Source of the DNA: Verrucomicrobiota bacterium
GTDB lineage: Bacteria > Verrucomicrobiota > Verrucomicrobiia > Opitutales > Opitutaceae
NCBI GenBank assembly: GCA_016235555.1
Contig: JACRKC010000021.1
Coordinates: forward strand, 1-64,000
Direction of reading: 5' to 3'
Length of the DNA stretch: 64,000 bases
Shown one piece after another: positions 1-7,569 of the stretch. Both the position numbers and the translations under genes were made by a program. The notes below the pieces were generated by a model. That model saw only the letters and a list, made by a program, of their open reading frames with translations, made no database searches and had not been told where the DNA came from. Within the stretch, counting starts at the first letter, position 1. Every line of letters starts with the position of its first letter.

Positions 1-24
1 GCTCGCTTCGCTTTGGCGGGGAAT

Positions 25-81
25 TGGCACGGGTCTCCTGCCCCGTGGTGAACGGGATCACGGGTCAGGAGACCCGTGCCA
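25..81. repeat. Perfect inverted repeat (16-bp arms)
   Basis: The arms at 25-40 and 66-81 are exact reverse complements (TGGCACGGGTCTCCTG and its mirror) around a 25-base loop. No convincing gene lies before 378; the first 377 bases hold only this palindrome and the one at 258-362. Confidence 0.85.
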
Positions 82-257
82 CGAAACGGGCGATGGTGGG
101 GGCAAATCATGGTGGTTTGGTCAAATGCGCCGGAACTCGCTTCAGGGATCCTTATGGGGTCGGAGCGCCGCAGCGAAGTCGTGGCGGGGGAAGATTGGCG
201 GCGCAACCGGGCCGGCGGCAACCCGGCGGTCTGAGGCCGGGTTCCAGCGTGGTCGCG

Positions 258-362
258 CATGGTATACCAATCAAGCGTTACTTCCGGGCAACCCGCAGTT
301 GCGGCCGCGCCACACCGGTAAAACGGCCGCAGGTTCCACTTGACCCGTGGTATACCAGCATG
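258..362. repeat. Imperfect palindrome with GGTATACC arms
   Basis: GGTATACCA followed by TCAAG on the left is mirrored by CTTGACCCGTGGTATACC on the right, around an inner CGGCCGC-type stem. It lies directly before the GTG start of the first gene, so it may be part of that gene's leader. Confidence 0.6.
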
Positions 363-377
363 GCATGAGCGTGGCGC

Positions 378-1508
378 GTGAGCCGTTTCCCCGCCGTCCT
401 TCTGCCCCTGCTGGCGACCGCCGCGCTGGCCGCCGAGGTCGTGGAGCGTGTGCCCCGTGTTCGCGCCGCCGGCGTGATCGTCGCCTCGGCCGAGGCCGTC
501 GACTGGCGCTACCTCGCATTTCCCGCGCTGCTCGACCGAGGGGACGAGATTCTCGTGTCGTTCAAACGCGCCCGGTCGCACGCGCAGGACCCCGGCGCCG
601 CGCTCGATCTGGTGCGTCTCGACCCCACGACGGGCCGCGCGATCGATCGCCGCGCGATCGCCCAGCTCGACGGGCACATCATGCAGATGGGCGAGTGGGT
701 GCGGTTCGCCAATGGCGATATCGCCAACTACATCGATACCCAGGTGCCGGGGAAGGTCACCACGCGCGCCGGTTTGCGGGTCGTGCGCTCGACCGACGGC
801 GGCAGGACGTTTGGGCCGCTCGAGCGCGTCGGCCTCGTCGACGGCGTGGAATACGGCTACGCCTTCGACCACATCACGGAAGGCCGGACGACGTGGATGC
901 TCGCGATGACGTTCGCCAATCTCCCGGGCGGCAAGCAGGCGCCCAACGCCCGCGCGCCCGCCGGCTCGGTCGATGTGATCCGCTCGGACGACCACGGGAA
1001 GACGTGGCACTTCGTGCGCAACCTGAGCCACGAGTTCGGTGACGTGCCGATCAACGAAAGCGCGTTCATCCGCCACGGTGACGGCTGGATCGTGACGACG
1101 CGCGGCTACGACAGCCACGAGCGCCTGCACCTCACCGATGCGAGCTTCCGCGTCGTGCGCCAGACCGATCTCACGGCGACGCACGCGACCTTTCTCACGA
1201 GCCACATCGGCCGGCCGCGATTGTTTTCCCGCGATGGGCAAGTCTACCTGCTCGGCCGCAACGTGCGGGAAAAAGGAAAGCCCATGCAGCTCGCGCTCTT
1301 CCGCCTCGATGTCGTCGCGCTCGCTGTCGCCTCGTTCGCCGTGCTCGACAACGCCGAGCATGCGCGCGTGACCGACGGCTACTACACCGCACCGTGGTTC
1401 CGCGGCACCGGCGCCGATACGATGCTCCATCTCGTGACCTACAAAGGTCTGAACGGCCAGCCGCCGGACTTGGTGCACCTCGCGTTTCGCTGGGACGAGG
1501 TGAAATGA
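378..1508 (+). CDS. Secreted sialidase-like BNR/Asp-box protein
   Basis: A 376-residue exported protein of the six-bladed propeller sialidase superfamily, probably acting on glycans in the periplasm or outside the cell. The N-terminus is a short basic stretch, a Leu/Ala-rich hydrophobic core and an Ala-Leu-Ala-Ala cleavage region at about residues 5-19. Two Asp-box motifs (S-x-D-x-G-x-T-[FW]) are visible near residues 138-145 and 203-210. The start is GTG, the first candidate giving this signal peptide. The stop overlaps an ATG at 1505, so it heads an operon with the esterase, FAD oxidoreductase, kinase and PIG-L genes. I could not pick out a complete sialidase catalytic set (Arg triad, Tyr/Glu), so the substrate is unknown. 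Confidence 0.8.
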   Translation: MSRFPAVLLPLLATAALAAEVVERVPRVRAAGVIVASAEAVDWRYLAFPALLDRGDEILVSFKRARSHAQDPGAALDLVRLDPTTGRAIDRRAIAQLDGHIMQMGEWVRFANGDIANYIDTQVPGKVTTRAGLRVVRSTDGGRTFGPLERVGLVDGVEYGYAFDHITEGRTTWMLAMTFANLPGGKQAPNARAPAGSVDVIRSDDHGKTWHFVRNLSHEFGDVPINESAFIRHGDGWIVTTRGYDSHERLHLTDASFRVVRQTDLTATHATFLTSHIGRPRLFSRDGQVYLLGRNVREKGKPMQLALFRLDVVALAVASFAVLDNAEHARVTDGYYTAPWFRGTGADTMLHLVTYKGLNGQPPDLVHLAFRWDEVK

Positions 1509-1517
1509 TGAAGGTCC

Positions 1518-1732
1518 GTAGCCGCGAGCGTGACAGACTGTGTGAGAACGTGACGGTTGTAGCGGAAAGCGTGAGCTTTTCGCCCGAACGCGGGCCAAAT
1601 CCCACGAAAACCTTGCGGTTTCCGCTACACTTCGCGCGGCTGAACGAATGCCGCCGGATTTTCACACAGTCTGGTGAGCGAGTGGTTGGAAACAATGAGC
1701 GACTTCCTCCACTCGCTCACGCTCGCGGCTAC
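1518..1732. repeat. Nested REP-like element (GTAG...CTAC inside GTAG...CTAC)
   Basis: The outer element starts GTAGCCGCGAGCGTGA and ends with the mirror CTCACGCTCGCGGCTAC. Inside it, 1559-1628 is a second element starting GTAGCGGAAAGCG and ending GGTTTCCGCTAC. The outer stem type recurs at 26685-26744. The 3' part is read as the N-terminus of the esterase. Confidence 0.8.
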
Positions 1733-2551
1733 GGATCGTTTGTCCGCTCGCTGGCGCTCGCGGCTACGGCGATTGCCGCTTGCGCCACCGAGCGCATCAC
1801 CTTCGCCGAGATCGAGAGCACCGCCCTCGGCCGCACCCTGCCGGTCGCCGTCGTCGCACCCGAAAAACCCGCGCCCACCGGCCGCGCCCCCGTGCTGTTT
1901 TTCCTCCACGGCCGCGGTCGCACGCACCGCTCGCTCGTCGATTCGCCGGCTGCGCGTGCGGCCCTGCTCACCGCGCCGTTTTACGTCGTGCTGCCGCAGG
2001 GCGAGGACGGTTGGTATATCGATTCACCCGCGCGTCCGGCGGATCGCTACGCGACCTATCTCGGCGAAGTGATCGCGTGGGCGGAGAAAACCCTGCCGGT
2101 CTCCCGTGCGCCGGCGCGCACCGGCATCACCGGCTGGTCGATGGGCGGCTACGGTGCGGTGCACTACGCGGAGGCGAGCGGCGGCCGGTTTGGTTTCGTT
2201 TCGAGCATCATCGGCCTGCTCGACTATCCGCGGGCGGAGACCCTGCCGGAGGGCCGGAACTACAAGGTCGCCACCGCCCGCTTCACAGACGACCCCGCGA
2301 CGTGGACGCGGCTCAATCCGCTCCACGGCATCGAGTCCCTGCGCGGCGCGACGCTCACGCTCATGCTGGCGACACGCGGTTTCGAGCTGACGATGAACGA
2401 AAACTTCCTCGCCGCCCTCGCCGAGAAGCAACTGTCCGCGCGCGTGCATCGGCTGGAGGGCGGCCACGAGTTCCCGCTCGTCGAGCGCGCCGTCCCACTC
2501 GTGCTCGCCGATGCCGCGGAATTCTTCCAAAAGAGCAGCACCGCCCCGTGA
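1682..2551 (+). CDS. Exported esterase, alpha/beta-hydrolase (esterase D type)
   Basis: A carboxylesterase-like hydrolase that probably removes acyl groups from glycans taken up by this operon. From the GTG at 1682 it has 289 residues. Visible signatures are the FFLHGRG oxyanion loop, the nucleophile elbow G-W-S-M-G-G and a late G-G-H-E-F that supplies the catalytic histidine. The start is uncertain. The frame is open from before the sialidase stop, and an ATG at 1505 overlaps that stop. However, everything from 1518 to 1732 is palindromic repeat DNA, and the only signal-like stretch (S-L-A-L-A-A-T-A-I-A-A-C, ending in a lipobox-like IAAC) is itself repeat-derived or just beyond it. The gene ends in a GTGA overlap with the FAD oxidoreductase. 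Confidence 0.75.
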   Translation: MVGNNERLPPLAHARGYGSFVRSLALAATAIAACATERITFAEIESTALGRTLPVAVVAPEKPAPTGRAPVLFFLHGRGRTHRSLVDSPAARAALLTAPFYVVLPQGEDGWYIDSPARPADRYATYLGEVIAWAEKTLPVSRAPARTGITGWSMGGYGAVHYAEASGGRFGFVSSIIGLLDYPRAETLPEGRNYKVATARFTDDPATWTRLNPLHGIESLRGATLTLMLATRGFELTMNENFLAALAEKQLSARVHRLEGGHEFPLVERAVPLVLADAAEFFQKSSTAP

Positions 2552-4545
2552 GCACCGTCACCGAACACCGCCTGGACTGCGATCTCCTCGTTGCCGGCGG
2601 TGGCATGGCCGGCGTGTGTTGCGCGCTGGCCGCCGCCCGGCTCGGCACGCGCGTGATCCTCGTGCAGGACCGCGCGATGCTGGGCGGCAACGCCTCCTCC
2701 GAAATCCGCATGCACATCGTGGGTGCGACCGGCCTGCACGCCGGCCTGCCGCTCGTGCTGGAGCCGCGCGAAGGCGGCCTGATCGAGGAGATCCGCCTGG
2801 AACTCGCCGTGCGCAATCCCCAGCGCTCCGCCGCGCTGATGGATCTCACGCTCTACGAATTCTGCCGCGCCGAGCCGAACCTCACGCTCCTGCTCAACAC
2901 CACCGTCGTCGCCGCACGCGTGACCGCCGGCCGCATCACCGACGTCACCGCCGAGCGGCCCTCGACCGAGGATCGGTTCGTGATCACCGCGAAATCGTTT
3001 GCTGATTGCACCGGCGACGGGCGGCTCGCGCTGGAGGCCGGCGCGCCGTTCATGCGCGGACGCGAGGCCGCCGACGCGCATGGCGAAACGCTGGCGCCCG
3101 CCGCGGCCGACGCGAAGACCCTCGGCTCCACGATTCTCTTCCAAGCGAAGAGACACGACCGCCCCATGCCCTACACGCCGCCGCCGTGGGTGCGGCGCTT
3201 CACGCCGGCCGATTTCAAGTTCCGGCCTTTCGGCAAGGGCGGCTCCGACCTCGGCCTCGAATACGGTTACTGGTGGCTGGAGTGGGGCGGCCACCTCGAC
3301 ACCATCAAGGACAACGAGCGCATCCGCGATGAGTTGCTCGCCATCGCGCTCGGCATCTGGAACCACATCAAGAACGAGTCCGGCCTCGACGCCGCGCATT
3401 GGGCGCTCGAGTGGATCGGGTTTCTGCCGGGCAAACGCGAGAGCCGGCGCTTCATCGGCCAACACGTGCTGACGGAAGGCGACTTGTTCACGTCGCGCGC
3501 CTTTCCGGATGCGATCGCCTATGGCGGCTGGCCGATCGACACGCATCCGCCGGAGGGTGTCGATGCGCCCGATGAGCCACCCTGCACGCAGAATCACCTG
3601 CCGCACCTCTACGACATTCCGCTGCGCGCCTGCGTGGCGTCGACGTTGCGCAACCTGTTCTTCGCCGGGCGAAATATCTCGGCCACGCACATCGCCTTCG
3701 CCTCCACCCGCGTGATGGCGACGTGCGCCGTGATCGGCCAGGGCGTCGGCACCGCCGCCGCGCTCGCGCTGCGCGCCGGCGTCGAGCCCGCTGCGATTGC
3801 GGCCGATGGCGCCCTCGTCCGCCAAATCCAACAACGCCTGCTGCGCGACGATGCCTACCTCATCGGCCTGCCTCGCGCCGACGCCGACGACATTGCGTGC
3901 CACGCGACCGTTTTGGCCACGAGCGCCCAGTCCGGCGGCGAGCCCGCGCTAGTGCTCTCGGCGCAGACGCGCACGGTGCATGGCCTGCCTTTGGTTTCGG
4001 AGGGCGGCGCTCCGTCGCCGCCGCGTCCGTCCATCGGCGCCGACGGAGCGGCGCCCTCCGATTCGAACCGGCCTGCCAACCAATGGGAAAATGTTCTGAA
4101 GGAACTCGAGACCGGCCGCACCCAGGCGCTCTACACGAGCGCGCCGCCGGAGCGGGCGGCGCCCGGCACGCATCGCTGGATGAGCGATCCCGCCGCGGGC
4201 CTGCCCGCGACGCTGGAGTTGCGTTGGGCCGCGCCGGTCACGATCCGCGAGGTCCAGTTCATCTTCGACACCGGGTTGCACCGTTTTCTCACCCTTTCGC
4301 AGGCCGACGGCTATACGGCCCGCATGCTCTGGGGCCGGCCGCAGCCGGAGACGGTGCGCGACTATCGCCTCGAGGCCGAAACTGACGCCGGCTGGCAGCT
4401 GGTGCATCGCGAGGCGGGCAACTACCAGCGGCGGCGCGTGCATCGGCTCGCCGCCGTTGTGACGGCCCGGGCGCTGCGTCTCGTCGTCGAGGCCGCTCAT
4501 GGGCTCGATCATGCACGGGTGTGCGAGGTGCGTGTTTACAGTTGA
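2548..4545 (+). CDS. FAD-dependent oxidoreductase (FAD_oxidored family)
   Basis: A 665-residue flavoprotein, probably oxidising a sugar or uronate released by the neighbouring hydrolases. The Rossmann fingerprint G-G-G-M-A-G lies at residues 17-22 and is followed by an LVQD-type strand end. The LGGNASSE segment about 30 residues later is typical of the FAD_oxidored group common in Verrucomicrobiota and Planctomycetota. The last 130 residues look like a separate beta-rich, discoidin-like module. Between them, residues about 484-505 are encoded by a palindrome (3997-4061) and look like an inserted linker. The GTG start overlaps the esterase stop (GTGA), implying translational coupling. No signal peptide is seen, so it is presumably cytoplasmic; the substrate is unknown. 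Confidence 0.85.
   Translation: MSTVTEHRLDCDLLVAGGGMAGVCCALAAARLGTRVILVQDRAMLGGNASSEIRMHIVGATGLHAGLPLVLEPREGGLIEEIRLELAVRNPQRSAALMDLTLYEFCRAEPNLTLLLNTTVVAARVTAGRITDVTAERPSTEDRFVITAKSFADCTGDGRLALEAGAPFMRGREAADAHGETLAPAAADAKTLGSTILFQAKRHDRPMPYTPPPWVRRFTPADFKFRPFGKGGSDLGLEYGYWWLEWGGHLDTIKDNERIRDELLAIALGIWNHIKNESGLDAAHWALEWIGFLPGKRESRRFIGQHVLTEGDLFTSRAFPDAIAYGGWPIDTHPPEGVDAPDEPPCTQNHLPHLYDIPLRACVASTLRNLFFAGRNISATHIAFASTRVMATCAVIGQGVGTAAALALRAGVEPAAIAADGALVRQIQQRLLRDDAYLIGLPRADADDIACHATVLATSAQSGGEPALVLSAQTRTVHGLPLVSEGGAPSPPRPSIGADGAAPSDSNRPANQWENVLKELETGRTQALYTSAPPERAAPGTHRWMSDPAAGLPATLELRWAAPVTIREVQFIFDTGLHRFLTLSQADGYTARMLWGRPQPETVRDYRLEAETDAGWQLVHREAGNYQRRRVHRLAAVVTARALRLVVEAAHGLDHARVCEVRVYS
3997..4061. 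repeat. In-frame palindromic element inside the FAD oxidoreductase gene
   Basis: A 20-base arm beginning TCGGAGGGCGG is mirrored almost perfectly by one ending GGCGCCCTCCGA. It stays in frame and encodes a Ser/Gly/Pro/Ala-rich linker. A single related arm lies in frame in the PAP2 gene at 47972-47987. Confidence 0.75.
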
Positions 4546-4592
4546 GCGCGTGCGGCGCAGTTGTTGGTTTTCCCGTTTCACCTTTCGTCCGC

Positions 4593-5690
4593 TTGAGCCA
4601 CACGCCGCCTCCGCCCGAATTCAAACGCGTCATCGCCGCCTTCCCGCTACCCGGGCAGGTGCTGTCGGCGACGCCCTACGGCAACGGCCACATCAACGAG
4701 ACGTTCGTGACCGTGGTCGACGTCGGCCGCGGCACGCGCCGCTTCATCTTCCAGAAGATCAACCACAAGATTTTCAAGAAGGTCCCGGAGCTGATGCAGA
4801 ACATCACGCGTGTGACCGAGCACCTGCGGCTGCGGCAACCGCGCGGCCTGGCCCTCGTGTCGGCGAAGGACGGGCAGGACTATTACTTCGTTAACGGCGG
4901 CTGGTGGCGCGTCTACGATTTCATCGAGGGGGCGCACTCCGTGGAAACCATCGCCAAGGTCGCGCAGGCGCGTGAAGCGGCGCGGGCCTTTGGTGAATTC
5001 TCCGCGATGCTGGCCGACCTGCCTGGCGGACGGCTGCACGACACGATTCCGAATTTCCACCACACGCGCAGCCGCTTCGAGGCGCTGCGCCGCGCGGTCA
5101 CGGCCGACAAGACGAAGCGCGCCGTCGAAGTGAAACCCGAGATCGACTTCGCGTTCGCCCGCGAGGCCGACACCGACGTGCTGCTCGACCTCCTCGCGCG
5201 CGGCGAGATCACCGAGCGCGTCACGCACAACGACACCAAGATCAACAACCTGATGTTCGACAACGAGACCGGCCGCGCCGTGGCCGTGCTCGACCTCGAC
5301 ACGGTGATGCCCGGCCTCGCGCTCTACGATTTCGGCGACATGGTGCGCACCGCCGCGTGTTCGACCTTCGAGGACGACCAGGATCCCTCGCGCATGAAGG
5401 TGGTGCTGCCGTATTTCAAGGCGCTCGTGACCGGCTATCTCGAATCGGCGGGCGAGGTGCTCAACGCCACCGAGCGCGCGCACCTCGCGTTTTCCGGCAA
5501 GCTCATCGCCTTCGAGACGGGCCTGCGGTTCCTCACCGATTTCCTCGAGGGCGACGTCTATTTCCGCATCAAGCGCCCCCGCCACAACCTCGAGCGCTGC
5601 CGCACCCAGTTCGCCCTCGTGAAAAGCATCGAGGACAACCTCAAGGAGATGAACCGCCTCGTCGCCGAGGTGGAGAAGGCGAGGAAATGA
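4593..5690 (+). CDS. Aminoglycoside phosphotransferase-fold sugar kinase (NahK-like)
   Basis: A small-molecule kinase of the APH fold, closest by eye to N-acetylhexosamine 1-kinases (NahK), which phosphorylate C1 of GlcNAc or GalNAc. The catalytic loop reads H-N-D-T-K-I-N-N and the metal-binding motif is V-L-D-L-D-T, both with the expected spacing. About 365 residues from the TTG at 4593. Other in-frame starts are a TTG at 4542 that overlaps the upstream stop (TTGA, echoing ATGA and GTGA at the two previous junctions) and a GTG at 4521; similarity to the family seems to begin just after 4593. Fourth gene of the operon, pointing to amino-sugar salvage with the downstream PIG-L deacetylase. Confidence 0.8.
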   Translation: MSHTPPPPEFKRVIAAFPLPGQVLSATPYGNGHINETFVTVVDVGRGTRRFIFQKINHKIFKKVPELMQNITRVTEHLRLRQPRGLALVSAKDGQDYYFVNGGWWRVYDFIEGAHSVETIAKVAQAREAARAFGEFSAMLADLPGGRLHDTIPNFHHTRSRFEALRRAVTADKTKRAVEVKPEIDFAFAREADTDVLLDLLARGEITERVTHNDTKINNLMFDNETGRAVAVLDLDTVMPGLALYDFGDMVRTAACSTFEDDQDPSRMKVVLPYFKALVTGYLESAGEVLNATERAHLAFSGKLIAFETGLRFLTDFLEGDVYFRIKRPRHNLERCRTQFALVKSIEDNLKEMNRLVAEVEKARK

Positions 5691-5707
5691 AAAGGCGAAA
5701 AGTCTAA

Positions 5708-5812
5708 AACCACGGATGGACGCAGATGAACACGGATAAACCACCGTTTGTCATTTTTGCACCGCTCGGAATGACCGGCAAGAATCGTGTTCATTCGTGT
5801 CCATCCGTGGTT
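5708..5812. repeat. Palindrome of the CCACGGATGGAC family
   Basis: AACCACGGATGGAC at the left end is mirrored by GTCCATCCGTGGTT at the right, with inner GATGAACACG and CGTGTTCAT arms. It lies in the only sizeable gap of the operon, between kinase and deacetylase. A related element is at 14352-14426. Confidence 0.85.
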
Positions 5813-5823
5813 AATCTTCATCC

Positions 5824-6693
5824 ATGAAACTCGCCCGTCCCGAAGCCGACCTCTACGTCCCCGCCACCGGCCCGTCCGCCGGTCTCACGCCCGCCGCCGC
5901 GCTGGCCCGCACGACACACCTCTGCGTGATCGCGCACCAGGACGATATCGAGATCAACGCCTACCCGGCGGTCGCCGAGTGCTACGAAAAACCCGGCAAG
6001 TATTTCACCGGGGTCGTCATGACCAACGGCGCCGGCTCGGCCCGCACGGGCAGGTTTGCCCACGTGACCGATGCCGAGATGCAGCTCATCCGTCGCGACG
6101 AACAACGCCGCGCCGCCGACATCGGAAAATACAGCCTTCAGCTCCAGCTCGCGCACGCGAGCGGCGACGTGAAGAAGCCCGGCCACCCCGGCGTCGCCGC
6201 CGATCTCGCGGCGATCTTCGGTGGCTGCGGCCCGGCGCTCGAATGCGTCTACCTCCACCAGCCGGCCGACAAGCACGACACGCACGTCGGTTGCTTCCTG
6301 CGCTGCCTCGAGGCGATCCGCGCGCTGCCGCGCGACCAACGCCCGCGGCGCGTGCTCGGCGTCGAAGGCTGGCGCGATCTCGACTGGCTGGCCGACGCCG
6401 ACAAAGTCGCGATGAACGCGAGCCCGAATCCGAAACTCGCGGAAGAACTCGTGGGCGTCTTCGAGTCGCAGATCGCGGGCGGCAAGCGCTACGACCGCGC
6501 CGCGATCGGCCGCCGTGTCGCCAATGCCACCATGCTCTCGTCCCACGCCGTGGACTCGGTCGAAGCCGTCTCCTTCGCGATGGACCTGACGCCGCTCGTC
6601 GTCGACGAAAAGCTGAGCGCCCGCGACTTCACGCTGGCGCACATCGAAAAGCTGCGCGCGGACGTGGGGGGGCGGTTGGAGAAGTTGGGGTGA
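5824..6693 (+). CDS. PIG-L family (LmbE-like) deacetylase
   Basis: A zinc-dependent de-N-acetylase of the PIG-L/LmbE family, which removes acetyl groups from GlcNAc-type sugars and conjugates. The signature [AP]-H-P-D-D appears as A-H-Q-D-D at residues 37-41, with Gln for the usual Pro but the His and both Asp kept. A later H-D-T-H-V-G (about residue 155) fits the third zinc-ligand region. 289 residues, no signal peptide, so cytoplasmic. Last conserved gene of the operon that begins at 378. With the NahK-like kinase it suggests processing of N-acetylhexosamines; this pairing is inference from context. Confidence 0.85.
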   Translation: MKLARPEADLYVPATGPSAGLTPAAALARTTHLCVIAHQDDIEINAYPAVAECYEKPGKYFTGVVMTNGAGSARTGRFAHVTDAEMQLIRRDEQRRAADIGKYSLQLQLAHASGDVKKPGHPGVAADLAAIFGGCGPALECVYLHQPADKHDTHVGCFLRCLEAIRALPRDQRPRRVLGVEGWRDLDWLADADKVAMNASPNPKLAEELVGVFESQIAGGKRYDRAAIGRRVANATMLSSHAVDSVEAVSFAMDLTPLVVDEKLSARDFTLAHIEKLRADVGGRLEKLG

Positions 6694-6723
6694 GTGGCGG
6701 GCGAATCCTTCACAAATCAAACT

Positions 6724-7305
6724 ATGAACCTGAGAGTCATAGGCATACTGTTCACTGCCATAGTCTTGTTCGGTGGATGCGAGACCGCCTCAACCAAGAG
6801 TTCGCCTGAGTATCGGCGCGTCACTTTCGACGAATTCTTCGCCAAGCAAGTTGTCAGCCTGCCGCTCTCGTTTGAAATACCGGCCCAGTATGTTCATGCG
6901 ACCGGCCTGACCGTCCCTTCTACCTACTCCTATTGGATGAAGCGGGACGAGATTGCGAAAGCAGCCCGGACGCAGGATTTGCCGGGTAAAACAGGCTTTG
7001 TATATGGCAAACTCTCTTTGGATGTTGGTTTCGATCAGACCCGCGGTCGCTTTACGATCGAAGACGACTTTGAAAGCAAGGCCGCCCAAAGCGGATTGGA
7101 GATTTTGTCACGTAGAAAGCTCGAGATAAAAGGGCATGCGATCCTCGACTACATGACACGAGCGAGAAACGGAAATATCGTGTGCTCCTTGTATATTGCG
7201 ACGCGGATTGAGACGAACGCGCTCTACATCGCCTACCGCCCACCGGGAAACGACCTGACCCATGCGAAGGAAGTCTGGAACAGAATGGTTGGTTCGGTTC
7301 AGTAG
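6724..7305 (+). CDS. Hypothetical lipoprotein
   Basis: 193 residues with a classic lipoprotein signal: N-terminal Arg, hydrophobic core and lipobox L-F-G-G-C at about residues 16-20, so it is probably anchored in a membrane facing the periplasm. I do not recognise a domain. The ATG at 6724 is chosen because it gives a normal-length signal; the frame is open upstream to 6694. Base composition is clearly less GC-rich than the operon before it, with AT-rich codons common, suggesting separate acquisition. A second low-GC lipoprotein gene of similar size is at 43445. Confidence 0.7.
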   Translation: MNLRVIGILFTAIVLFGGCETASTKSSPEYRRVTFDEFFAKQVVSLPLSFEIPAQYVHATGLTVPSTYSYWMKRDEIAKAARTQDLPGKTGFVYGKLSLDVGFDQTRGRFTIEDDFESKAAQSGLEILSRRKLEIKGHAILDYMTRARNGNIVCSLYIATRIETNALYIAYRPPGNDLTHAKEVWNRMVGSVQ

Positions 7306-7339
7306 ATTTCAGACCAACTATCATGCACAGACTGTCGCT

Positions 7340-7530
7340 TCCGCCCAACGGGGCGAGATTCGACAGCCCGGGGCGACGCCCCTCGAAAACGGTGCCGAAC
7401 AAAACCCAAGCCCCGACAGGGCGTGATAGGAGCAGTCGCTCTTACGCCCCTTCAGGGCTTGGCGATCTTGAATACCGAAACCCCAGGGCCTTGCCCTGGG
7501 CTGTCGACGGACGCCCCGTTGGGGCTTACG
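7340..7530. repeat. Compound inverted repeat
   Basis: An inner palindrome pairs CCAAGCCCCGACAGGGCGT (7406-7424) with its near mirror at 7444-7462. An outer pair is GACAGCCCGGGGCGACG and CCCTGGGCTGTCGACG. The element fills the gap between two convergent genes and may act as a bidirectional transcription end. Confidence 0.7.
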
Positions 7531-7569
7531 GAATTTGACTTGGCCGTGGACGTAGCGCCCGACCGCGCC

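Noticed and set aside
1-377. Small plus-strand frame at the window start
   Set aside because: It runs through two palindromes, has no domain, and is rich in Arg/Gly/Ala as random high-GC frames are.
1394-1681. Longer start for the esterase
   Set aside because: The frame is open, but 1394-1504 lies inside the sialidase gene and 1518-1732 is repeat DNA; kept only as an alternative start at 1505.
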